From assembly GCF_918797505.1 (NCBI RefSeq), contig NC_092797.1, positions 14,459,372 to 14,523,371 on the forward strand: DNA of 64,000 nt, given 5' to 3'. Origin of the DNA: Bemisia tabaci. Its lineage: Eukaryota; Arthropoda; Insecta; Hemiptera; Aleyrodidae. Shown here in pieces: positions 53,120 to 61,838 of this stretch. The notes below the pieces were generated by a model. The model was given only the letters and a program-made list of their open reading frames with translations, was not told the origin of the DNA and ran no database searches. A program made the translations under genes and the position numbers. How positions within the stretch are numbered: position 1 is the first letter of the stretch; each line of letters opens with the position of its first letter.

Positions 53120-53983
53120 ATGGCTCTCCGATTGGACTGCTCAGATATTGAGGATCGGGAGGACTCACCCCGCCGCGACAACCGCCGCGTCAACCGCCGC
53201 CGTCCACGCAGCACCAAGGCCGCAGACTACTATAGGTTCTGCGAGCCCCTGCCTGAGACCGACGATCCCGAACTGTTTCAAGAACAGTTCGAGGATTGGC
53301 AACATCGACGAAGATGCCACCTTGAGCGCGCATCCGCCCTCGCTTTCGAAGAACGGCGTCGCCAAGAACGCGCCGCCACCGCCGCCGACCGCCGACGACG
53401 TCACCAGCGCAAAGAGCGCGCAGAGGAGCGACGTCGCCACCGTTCTGATGTTGTTGATGAACGTCGTGTTGTCATTGACACTTCCCGCTCGAGGCAGCCA
53501 CACCATGTCCGGTCGCGCACCCTACGGTGCGTCTGGTGCTATCATGAGCACATTTCGCTGTCGTGCCCCGAGCTCCTGACCTTGGCCCCGGCGGAGCGAC
53601 TCCAACTTGTGGAGTCCCACGACCGCTGCTCCAATTGCCTAGGGACGCATCGGGCAAGCCGATGCCAATGTCCGAAGAAATGTCGGTTCTGCCGAGAACG
53701 GCACCATTCAATTCTACACCACGCCTTCCCCACAGTAGAACCTCGTGCCACGACCCTCTTGACTCGGCAGTCAACCCAGAGTTCCTCCGCTTCTGAAAGG
53801 AGCCGGCCGGCGCAGTCCGTGCGCTTCGCCGACCCTATCGCTTCAGTTGTGGATGACCTGGAAAACGACGTTGAGGTTCCAGTGTACCAGGCTCGCCTCT
53901 TGTACCGCCGTCAGCGACTGGCCGCCGACTGGGACAAGCCCAGTGCCATCGTGACGCCTGACGCGGTCTACGAGGTCTTGTAG
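53120..53983 (+). CDS. Accessory ORF: Gag-like triple zinc-knuckle protein
   Basis: 287 aa from ATG 53120, 46 bp after the Gag-Pol stop, in a different frame. The open frame extends upstream to 52976 but overlaps integrase C-terminal coding, so the ATG after the acceptor-like site is preferred. Residues about 12-115 are extremely Arg/Glu-rich, with runs such as RRRRHQRKERAEERRRHR (likely charged helix, nucleic-acid binding). Residues 137-200 hold three knuckles: C-x2-C-x3-H-x4-C twice, then C-x2-C-x3-H-x4-H. Knuckle spacing (20 and 5 residues) equals that in this element's own Gag, and residues such as CPELL..APAERL and CSNCLGTH parallel CPQIL..SPSERM and CFNCLGNH. There is no signal peptide or membrane segment, so it is not an envelope. 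Probable duplicate of the nucleocapsid region with a new N-terminus; role unknown. Confidence 0.85.
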   Translation: MALRLDCSDIEDREDSPRRDNRRVNRRRPRSTKAADYYRFCEPLPETDDPELFQEQFEDWQHRRRCHLERASALAFEERRRQERAATAADRRRRHQRKERAEERRRHRSDVVDERRVVIDTSRSRQPHHVRSRTLRCVWCYHEHISLSCPELLTLAPAERLQLVESHDRCSNCLGTHRASRCQCPKKCRFCRERHHSILHHAFPTVEPRATTLLTRQSTQSSSASERSRPAQSVRFADPIASVVDDLENDVEVPVYQARLLYRRQRLAADWDKPSAIVTPDAVYEVL

Positions 53984-54104
53984 ACCCAGTAGACCACCCA
54001 CGTCTCCGCCAGGCTCAGCCTGCCTTACCGCCGCTCCTTGAGCGTTTTTCCGCAGCTTTTCAAGCTCCCGCTACCTACCTGGACCTTTTTCCGCCCGGGG
54101 AGTA
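53984..54104 (+). other. BEL 3' spacer and short purine tract
   Basis: 121 bp after the accessory ORF stop. A short GGGGAGTA (54097-54104) directly precedes the 3' LTR at the place of the polypurine tract that primes plus-strand DNA. It is short and impure. Confidence 0.5.
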
Positions 54105-54719
54105 TGTTCCCGCCACAGCGGATCCACCAGGTATTTGGAAACTCGGAAGTTTCCCCCGCAATACGCACACGGACAACACGCGTTGCACCGCGGCGTATTG
54201 TCTCTCTCCGCGGCGTTTGTTCCTAGCGAACTTCGCCCGACCGCCGCCTGAGGGCGCTCCGCGCACCACGCTGCTCGCGATCAGCTGACCGTGCCGGTCC
54301 CTATGTAGGTCACTAGTGCTTCTGTGCTTGTCTGTCTGTCACGTCCTGCTTGTACATCGAAGCTGCTTGGAGTTTAGCTGTTCCGCATCCTGAGGATTTC
54401 TTTATTAGCATTCTGATTCTTTCGCTTTCTTATTAGCACTTTCTTCCTTTATTAGCTGTACTGCACGGTAAGCCGCATTTTTCTTTTGTCACTACCGCCT
54501 CCTTTGCCACCGCATGTGGAGACCTCGGCCTTGGAGCCCACCGCTGTTCATCACCGCCGCACCGCCGCATGGCCTCATCTTCCCAAACAAAAGGGGTTTT
54601 GGGAAGATGATCGGCTGAGCGCCACCACGTTTAGGTTCGGGGGGATTCAGTTTTCGGAGAGAGAGGTGACCGCCTATATACAGTCCACTCATATTTTTTA
54701 GCTCAGCCCTGACGCTACA
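54105..54719 (+). repeat. BEL 3' LTR
   Basis: 615 bp, no difference from the 5' LTR found by reading. Followed by ACGGA (54720-54724). Confidence 0.95.
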
Positions 54720-54724
54720 ACGGA
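54720..54724. repeat. Target-site duplication, right (ACGGA)
   Basis: Pairs with 46221-46225. Confidence 0.9.
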
Positions 54725-55403
54725 GGAAGCTAAAACTGACTTTTTGATGCTTAAAAATTGAAACTTGGGAGTGAACTTCCCACGGTATATGCATTAATAC
54801 TAGTTTTATTTTAAATTACTAATAGCTTGTTTTTTCTAAAATCGCACTTATGCGTCTTATTCTCAAAGCCCCTCATTTGTCATTGATTGATTATTACCTG
54901 CAATTTTCGACGCACAGCCTTTAAAATATAATTATTTCACTTGCATTACAGATCCATTATACCCCTAGACAATGAAAAAATGAGAACACGGGAAAGTCGA
55001 GAGAACAATGGAGCGGAAAATCCACCTCCTTTCTAGAATGCATATAGCTTGAAGGTGAAACGTCGCGTGAGGTTTGGTTTGTGGATTTGGTTCAGACGGC
55101 TGACGAGGGCGACTGGAAAAGCGTTCGTTCATCGAACATTCGTAATTATTAATGAAACTCTCCTTCTCTCTCCACCTTTCCTGCTGGGATTAATTGTTCG
55201 TAACAAAGATTTGTTGCGGAGCAAATGGGCGGAAACCCCGATCATAATTTATCAAATTTGCTCGGCGAGAGGTGACCAACGCACGTCAACGGTCAACAAC
55301 TCGAGTGGAATTGAGACTTCCCCTTGATCCAGCACGCTCATTTTTCCAAACATCACGAAAGAGGTTCTACTAAAACCAAACATCAGGACCAACAAACTGT
55401 TAC
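54725..55403. other. Intergenic sequence, no gene
   Basis: A 92-codon + frame (55049-55327) carries no domain. Nothing else. Confidence 0.35.
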
Positions 55404-55957
55404 ATGGACTGCATAATGCAAAAAGGAACCAGGAGCATTGCAATGTTGCTAAGATTGTGCAACCTCTTTTGTCTTGGACGAAACACCTGCGGGGCGATTA
55501 TTGAAATTTTTTGTTTGTCGGATCGACATAGATGACATAGGTTAAATCGCGGAGCGTGATTGGTCGGCTATGTCTTATCGCTGCTTTATCGTGCCTTTGT
55601 CAGGTGGAATGATCGACAAGCTAACGGCACCTCTTAAGTTTCCGACAGTATGTCGATCATTCCACCTGACAAAGGCACGACAAAGCAGCGATGAGACATA
55701 GCCGACCAATCACGCTCCGCCTTTTAACCTATGTCATCTATGTCGATCCGACAAACAGAACATTTCAATAATCGCCCCGCTGATTATCTATAAACAGTTA
55801 CTATTTCATTCGCTAAAAACTGTAAATTTAAGACAAAAATTATCGTGTGAATTTCATACTTTTCCAGGGTTTCAATAGTTTTATTGCAAAGGATGAGGTC
55901 GCACAATCTTAGCAACGTTTCAATGCTTCTGGTTCCGTTTTGCAAAATGCAATCCAT
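55404..55957. mobile_element. Family H-related hairpin element split by a family F MITE
   Basis: Left ATGGACTGCATAATGCAAAA, then GGAACCAGGAGCATTGCAAT and AGATTGTGCAACCTC. Right GAGGTCGCACAATCTTAGCA, then CTTCTGGTTCCGTTTTGCAA and AATGCAATCCAT. The arms are about 65 bp. The family F element at 55490-55780 occupies the interior, so it inserted later. Confidence 0.65.
55490..55780. mobile_element. Family F hairpin MITE, copy 2
   Basis: A 291-bp near-complete palindrome. Ends GGGGCGATTATTGAAATTTT and CATTTCAATAATCGCCCC. Long arms include CATAGATGACATAGGTTAAA, GTGATTGGTCGGCTATGTCT and GTGCCTTTGTCAGGTGGAAT, each with its inverse. The loop is near CTAACGGCACCTCTTAAG. The arms are better preserved than in copy 1. 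Confidence 0.8.
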
Positions 55958-56039
55958 ATAAGGGAAAATTGACCGAAGGGAATTAAACCTGATTCCACCG
56001 AAGTTTTCCTTTAGAGGTCTGGATAAAAAGGAGATCGCT

Positions 56040-56295
56040 AATTCGTCGTTTCTCAGACGAAGTAACGTGACTTCATTCTAAGGTTGCAAAAATGATTTAA
56101 AACAATTAAATTGTTTAAAAGCATGTACCTGTGCAATTTTTAACCAAAACTTGTACGATTTTTACACGACCTTAGAGGAAAAATCAGTGAAATTTTCAGT
56201 CAGAAATGCGGAAAATTCGTCTAGTAAAATCTGCGAAGAAAAATTTGGCAACATTGAAATATAGCTACGTTTCATCGTGAGGGAACCGACGAATT
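56040..56295. mobile_element. Family Q TIR element
   Basis: AATTCGTCGTTTCTCAGACG at the left and CATCGTGAGGGAACCGACGA, then ATT at the right are imperfect inverses. 256 bp, AT-rich, non-coding. A related end occurs near 3099. It lies just upstream of the Penelope-like element. Confidence 0.5.
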
Positions 56296-56470
56296 GATCA
56301 GGTTGAACCAAAAAAGTTATTATATCCGTGTAATTTGAAACTATGCATCTTTAGCTGTTACATAAACACGATTTTCCAATTTATCAAACTCCTGACGATC
56401 AATTTTCTTGATCTATCGTTTCCGGTACGCAAAACAAACAATCAAATGGCACACAAATAAAAAATATGCC

Positions 56471-58519
56471 ATGAGAGATAGAATATATAACCAAATAATG
56501 TTCCTTCATACAGAACTCTTAAATGAACTACATTATGTTGAATTCACCATGTATGAAGAAAAACTAGAAATAGAAACGAGCATTATGAAATTCAAAAAAG
56601 TACAGACTCACGAAAAGAAACTTAATAACTTACGAAACCAAAAACAACCCATCCAAAGCCCTACCTATTTTGCCCCCAAAGTAGTAAATTTATCAGAGAC
56701 TATTTTTACAGAAACTGAAATTAGGATGCTAAATTATGGTATTAAATACTGTCCCCCACCCAAATCTATGGAAAGAAATCTCACCAACCTGGCCATTGAA
56801 GTAAATAGAGTTTTAACAGATAAACACACCATTCAAAAAATATGCCACCAAATTGATAACTACACTCTAGCAAACAACCACAAAAAAAGAAACACAGATC
56901 CCATCAATAAAACCATCAAAAGCATCAAAGATAAAGTAAAAAGTGATAATCTCACAATCACTAAAGCAGATAAAAGCAATGCCCTAGTAATTATTAAGGA
57001 ACGTGAATACAACGACAAAATATATGATTTTTTGAAATCAGATGAGATCAACACGTTAAATAAAGATCCCACAAAGAAAATCAACTTGGAACTCAAAAAG
57101 ATTCTCACGAAAACCTCTCTCCTAGAGCATCCAAAAACGCTCATAGAAATGAACCCCAACCCACCACAAATCCAAGGATACGTAAAAATCCACAAAGCTG
57201 ATGAAAAAACTCCCATTAAAAAAGTACCAGTAAGACCGGTAGTACCCACATGCCAAGCCCCCACATACAAAACCGAAAAATTCCTCAGCAGTTTCTTCAA
57301 GAAACATGTCAAATGGAAATCAAAATATAGTATTAAAAATTCCATAGAACTAGCAAACCTACTCTCCAACATCGACCTACCAAGAAACGCCAAACTCATT
57401 TCTCTGGACATTGATAGTATGTATACAAATGTAAACAGACAAACAGCGTTCCACAGTTGCCACGAAGTCCTAAAATCTCACTCCAACCTATCTGAAGCAG
57501 AAAGGAAACAATACATAGACCTAGCAAAATTTACAACAGAGAATAACTATTTCCAATTCCAGGACAAATTCTACCAACTTAACAGGGGACTAGCTATGGG
57601 TTCCCCTCTATCACCACTTATGTCCGAAATTTTCATGAGTAAATTTGACCAATTAATTTGCGAAAATGAAAAATGGACAAAGAGTATATTTTTCTACCGC
57701 AGATATGTAGATGATATTGTCCTCATATGGACAGGAACCGACAGAGAACTGAGCAAGTTTGTAAATCAAATAAATAAACTGGAAAAAAACCTACGGTTTA
57801 AAGTTGAACGAGGAGGGGACAGACTGGATTTCATGGATCTAACATTAATTATCACAGACAACAAAATCAAAATAAAAGTTTACAGGAAGAAAACCTACAC
57901 TGACTCCATTATCCCATATAACTCCCATCACAGTTGGGGACATAAAATGGCAGGCTTTCACTGCATGATATATCGACTTTTAAATCTACCACTCGAGAAG
58001 AAAGAGTACAACGAAGAACTAAATACAATTATCACTATAGCCATAAACAATGGCTATAAAAAAGAAGACATAATGAGAATACTAAGGAAACAACGGTCTC
58101 GCCAAGAAGCTAAGGTACTCTTCAATAACAACATACCAAAAAATAACAAGTGGATTGCCATACCCTTCTGCCAAGGAATATCAGAACAAACAAAAAAGAT
58201 AATCCGGAAAGAACACAAAACCACCAATGTGACCTACCATAACAATCAAAATTTAGGACGTCAACTCATCAACACGAAAAAGTCCCATACAGATAAATTA
58301 AATACCAGTGGGATTTACAAAGTCAGCTGCAAATGTGGAAAATATTACATTGGGCAAACAGGGCGTACCATAAATACCCGCACCAACGAACATTTTTCCA
58401 ACGCACGCCTCAAAAAATCAGGACACTCCTCACTCAGCGACCATCTCATAGAACAAAACCATGAATACAAAAAATGCCAAATTGAGGTGATACATACATG
58501 TAAAAAGGGCAAAAAATGA
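56471..58519 (+). CDS. Penelope-like RT / GIY-YIG protein
   Basis: 682 codons from the first in-frame ATG (56471). The frame is open a further 21 codons upstream (56408) with only a TTG, so the true start may be lost. RT region: ISLDIDSMYTNV (motif A), GLAMGSPLSPLMS (motif B) and RYVDDIVL with catalytic Asp414-Asp415 (motif C). The GIY-YIG nuclease begins GIYKVSCKCGKYYIG at residue about 614, followed by GQTGRTINTRTNEH. The RT copies element RNA and the nuclease nicks target DNA. The ORF ends TGA (58517) straight after an A6 run; shifting frame there restores a typical tail (58516-58668). Codons are AT-rich, unlike the BEL Pol. Catalytic motifs are intact but the C-terminus is truncated. Confidence 0.9.
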   Translation: MRDRIYNQIMFLHTELLNELHYVEFTMYEEKLEIETSIMKFKKVQTHEKKLNNLRNQKQPIQSPTYFAPKVVNLSETIFTETEIRMLNYGIKYCPPPKSMERNLTNLAIEVNRVLTDKHTIQKICHQIDNYTLANNHKKRNTDPINKTIKSIKDKVKSDNLTITKADKSNALVIIKEREYNDKIYDFLKSDEINTLNKDPTKKINLELKKILTKTSLLEHPKTLIEMNPNPPQIQGYVKIHKADEKTPIKKVPVRPVVPTCQAPTYKTEKFLSSFFKKHVKWKSKYSIKNSIELANLLSNIDLPRNAKLISLDIDSMYTNVNRQTAFHSCHEVLKSHSNLSEAERKQYIDLAKFTTENNYFQFQDKFYQLNRGLAMGSPLSPLMSEIFMSKFDQLICENEKWTKSIFFYRRYVDDIVLIWTGTDRELSKFVNQINKLEKNLRFKVERGGDRLDFMDLTLIITDNKIKIKVYRKKTYTDSIIPYNSHHSWGHKMAGFHCMIYRLLNLPLEKKEYNEELNTIITIAINNGYKKEDIMRILRKQRSRQEAKVLFNNNIPKNNKWIAIPFCQGISEQTKKIIRKEHKTTNVTYHNNQNLGRQLINTKKSHTDKLNTSGIYKVSCKCGKYYIGQTGRTINTRTNEHFSNARLKKSGHSSLSDHLIEQNHEYKKCQIEVIHTCKKGKK

Positions 58520-58668
58520 ACTTGTTGGAACAAATGGAAATCGAGCGCGCGAAAACATCCGGCAACATCCTCAACACCCAAATCGAATCGACAGTAACAC
58601 CTCTGATAATGCCACGTTCCTTAGCCTCGTGGACAAGAGCCGAGGAGGAAAAATCAAGTAATCAGTGA
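58516..58668 (+). pseudogene. Detached C-terminal tail of the Penelope-like ORF
   Basis: About 50 codons open in the +1 frame after an A6 run. They begin MNLLEQMEIERAKTSGN, the kind of leucine/glutamate helix that follows GIY-YIG in this family. A single-base indel in the homopolymer, real or a sequencing error, explains the separation. Confidence 0.6.
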
Positions 58669-58812
58669 TCGGTCGCGCCTCGGGCAGTCTTTTTAGTCTA
58701 TGCGTAATTTTTAATTTTTATTTTCCGGTTTTTTAACTTTTAAGTGTTTTAACATCCTAAGTTTATCGAATATAGAACGCGCACAATAGTGCTAGTAAAG
58801 TGGTGAAGTGGC

Positions 58813-58840
58813 CTGAAGATGGAATAGGTATATTCCGAAA
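58813..58840 (+). ncRNA. Hammerhead-ribozyme-like core in the Penelope 3' region
   Basis: CTGAAGA (58813-58819) fits the CUGANGA box. GGAAT...ATTCC forms stem II, and GAAA (58837-58840) follows directly. Penelope-like elements are known to carry minimal hammerhead motifs. I could not confidently place stems I and III or the NUH cleavage site, so activity is not claimed. Confidence 0.45.
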
Positions 58841-58905
58841 TGTACATAGCCTGAAGGAAGAGAAGTAACAAAACAACCAGGAAGAAAAAATAAATAAATC
58901 AGGTA

Positions 58906-59744
58906 ATACTCATTTATCAACCTGGTAAAATGAAAAATTCACAAAGACATTTTCTTTATTTTTTTCTCCTTGGGTCATCGCATTATTTTGGCACTCTTCG
59001 ATGCAATTAAACGACAGGCAGCGAAATATTTACCGACAACCTAGTGTGGCTGTTACTGCGAAAATTACAACTATGAGCACGAGTGTTCAGAACGGAGAGC
59101 AATTTGATTACGTGTGAAAGCCTACCCACTTTCTCCAAGGCGAGAGAGAACAAACAACAGTTTTCTCCTCATTATAATTTTTTGTAGCTTTAATGTATTC
59201 GAGCGCGACACTTAGGTTTATGTTGCATGTATTTTCGGCCGGGCGAGGACAACTTTCAAAATTTCGATAGCGACAAAGTTTGCGGAATTCACTCGCGACC
59301 TCATTAGCTCGCTCTCATTTGCGCTTTTAATAACGCCCGGATTTTTTCCGCTGAACGTGAGCGTGAAATTAATGACGTCACACAACGTTTCCCGGCGTCC
59401 GAAAAAACGGGGAGCGGAAAATTCTAATTAAAAAACACGTCAAGACGGAAGCGCGGGATCTGTGACTGTTGGGCGACTATAGGAGACCCTCGAAAATGTT
59501 TCTTAACTTGACGAGTTTAATTCGATGTAACATTTTCGAGAGCCCGAGATATTTCAGGAGGAGAGGAATAAGGGATGAAACGGGCAATTTTCAAGAAATC
59601 AAACACAACAGTAAATTAAAGAACGTAGGATTTATGAAAGACCAGACATTTTTATTGTCATTGTGAATTTAATTGTTACTTGGAAAGCTAATAGTTGTAT
59701 TATATTTGCTTGTTGCTAGTAATCGCTTGTTCCTCGGTTGCGAG
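58906..59744. other. Intergenic sequence, no gene
   Basis: A 65-codon + frame (59469-59666) has no domain. A moderately GC-rich part at 59225-59450 is unassigned. Confidence 0.4.
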
Positions 59745-60410
59745 GTGATTAGTTGTGTGCATTAATACTTTAAGTAATGTCTCAATAATGTCAAATAATG
59801 TCTTAATGTGTCTTTAATGTCTCATTAATTTAGTAATTACTAGGATCCTTGATCCACCAGTTAGACTTAAGATATGTAAACAGATGTTCAAGTAAAATTT
59901 CCTAATACTGTAAAGTAGGAGAAATGAAATAAAGATTAAAAGAAAAAAAAAAAGAAGACAAGTAATGACATTAAACATTATGTGTAGGTACACTCTTCAT
60001 TCTTGGTTTATGATGCCCACAGAACAGCAGTTTTGCAGTTTAGTTGTTTTCCTGCCTTGCGCTCATAACAGCGGGCGGTGAAGAGTATCAAGCAGAGTTG
60101 GATTCGGTTGGGTTAAGCAACTAAACTAACTTCGCGGTGGAGCTTAGGGTATCAAGCACATTTGAAGGCGCTTTGCTGCGTTCTAGCAAATCAGTTTTAC
60201 AACTTGAATAAATGAAATGAACCAGTAGATAAGGTACAAATGTGAGCGTTATGATAAATTTTCCTTAGCCAAAATTTTACGCAGAACACGATTTGAACAA
60301 CGAAAATCAGTGAAATTACCTCCATAATAACCAAGATAAACCAACCTCCATAACCAAGATAATAGCGTTTTTTTAATGCATAAATTAAAACCTGTCGCTC
60401 CTAGAAAAAA
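59745..60410 (+). repeat. Family K dispersed repeat, copy 2
   Basis: Matches 39630-40115 in the same orientation, but carries an extra stretch of about 180 bp (about 59780-59960) containing AATGTCTTAATGTGTC-type repeats and an A-rich run near 59943. Shared blocks include CATTATGTGTAGGTRCACTC and AACTTCGCGGTGG. Class unknown. Confidence 0.65.
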
Positions 60411-61407
60411 CAGGAACTGTCGTTACGCTGCACCTTGAGGTCAACAATTTTATCCTTAGAACAGCATATTTCTGATTATTGAATGTCAAAACTTCTTCCT
60501 GACTTGAGCCATTATTCTATTCAAAGTGCAATAAATTAATACCATTTTATAAATTCCGAAGAATTTCATTTGCCTACATCTTAAAGTGAAGGCGCTTCTG
60601 ATCGAAAGGGACCTTTTCTCGATTCATGCGCATACCACTCATTGCGGTAACGAATGGTTGGTCCGCGCGGAGACGAATCCAAATTCCTCCTGCAAAATGT
60701 ACCAATTCTTGTCGGGAAGTGCTGAAGGCCAAGAGAGAAAAGAAAGGAACTCCGTGACAGAAAAGTTTAGACAGCAGTTCCGAATTTTTCTCCCTTGATT
60801 TGGTGACAAGACCAAGCGAAGTTATTTCGCTTGAGCTAGACAGATACAATTCCCCCTTCATTGTGTCTGTTATGAGCAATTCGCCCGGCGTTGAGAAAGC
60901 CGTCTTTGGTCGTGCTTAACGGACCAAGTTGCGAAAGGACGGAGCGCACTTCAAAACAAAACACCGTTCAAAAAAGTTAAGGTTTGGCGAAGTTTAAATA
61001 ATATTAGAGGGAAGAGCGATGGAGCCCTTTTCCTTATAATTACGTAATTTTTCTACGTCTTAAAACCCTGCGACAGCGAGGACTCGGGTTCCCATACAGC
61101 AAACTTCTTTCATTTTCTTTTTTTATTGGATCATGATTAATCTCATCGGGAGAGATGTTCATAATCGGATCTCCTCCTCATATTTTTTCTCGCCGACGAG
61201 AGAATGTCCCGACCTTCACGGCAATTTTCAATGAAACAGCTTCTGTTTCTTTCTAGTTAAGAAGCTCGCTCTCGGTTTGAAAGTTTGTTCGAGCCATCAA
61301 AACAGGACTCAAAGACAAGGACGAGCGTTCCTTTCTTCTTCTTCTTAGCGGGACTTTAACGATGAATCTATTCGAAAACGCAAAAATGTATACCAGTATT
61401 TCTTTGT
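60411..61407. other. Intergenic sequence, no confident gene
   Basis: Overlapping frames on both strands at 60574-60879 (101 codons minus, 70 codons plus) lack domains. Nothing else recognised. Confidence 0.4.
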
Positions 61408-61480
61408 AGGGGAGGAAGAGAGGAAAGGAGGGGAAAGGGAGGGGGAAGGGAGGAGGAAGGGAAGGGGAAGGGAGGAGGGA
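61408..61480. repeat. Purine (G/A) tract
   Basis: About 70 bases, nearly all purines on the + strand, with many GGG/GGGG runs separated by A-rich spacers. It has the composition needed for G-quadruplex or triplex formation. Confidence 0.85.
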
Positions 61481-61592
61481 TGCAAAGTGACCATTCTACA
61501 CTCATTTTCGGATTTGGTCGAAATAAATCAAAATAATTTAATAATTTACACGTATAATTCATTTTTGCTACGTTAGACAGATACGCCGGGAG

Positions 61593-61799
61593 CACTGGAA
61601 AAAAAAACACATTGGATCTAGAGTCCAGACTCTTAAAAACATTGACAAGAAAAAGTACTCTTGATTTAATCAGAATCTAGCTTAAACCAAGAACCAAGCC
61701 TCTTAATTTAAGTGGATTTTGTTTTGATTCAAGCAAAAATCCGATTGAATCAAGAGTATTATTTCTTGTCAATGTTTTCAAGAGTCTGGACTCTAGATC

Positions 61800-61831
<32 letters not shown>

Positions 61832-61838
61832 CCCAGTG
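61593..61838. mobile_element. Family B hairpin MITE, copy 3, T tract expanded
   Basis: Left CACTGGAAAAAAAAACACAT, then TGGATCTAGAGTCCAGACTC. The right arm is the inverse with a T tract of about 28 (61804-61831) before CCCAGTG. 246 bp. Confidence 0.8.

Larger units (their letters stand above)
46226..54719 (+). mobile_element. Complete BEL/Pao LTR retrotransposon, 8494 bp
   Basis: Bounded by 615-bp LTRs starting TGTTCC and ending GCTACA, with a 5-bp target duplication. Order: LTR, 0.94-kb leader, Gag-Pol ORF (47782-53073), accessory zinc-knuckle ORF (53120-53983), short purine tract, LTR. Domain order protease, RT, RNase H, integrase and the DUF1759/DUF1758/Peptidase_A17-type sequences place it in BEL/Pao. 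The LTRs look identical and both ORFs are uninterrupted, so it inserted recently and may be active. Activity itself is inference. Confidence 0.95.
56400..58905 (+). mobile_element. Penelope-like retroelement
   Basis: One ORF with RT followed by a GIY-YIG endonuclease, the hallmark order of Penelope-like elements, plus a 3' UTR with a hammerhead-like core and an A-rich stretch near 58886-58900. The 5' boundary is not visible. The ORF lacks the longer N-terminal region I would expect, so the copy may be 5' truncated. The ends given are approximate. Confidence 0.8.

Noticed and set aside
56390..56420. CTGACGA near the Penelope start as a 5' hammerhead
   Set aside because: No GAAA follows the following stem in the required position.
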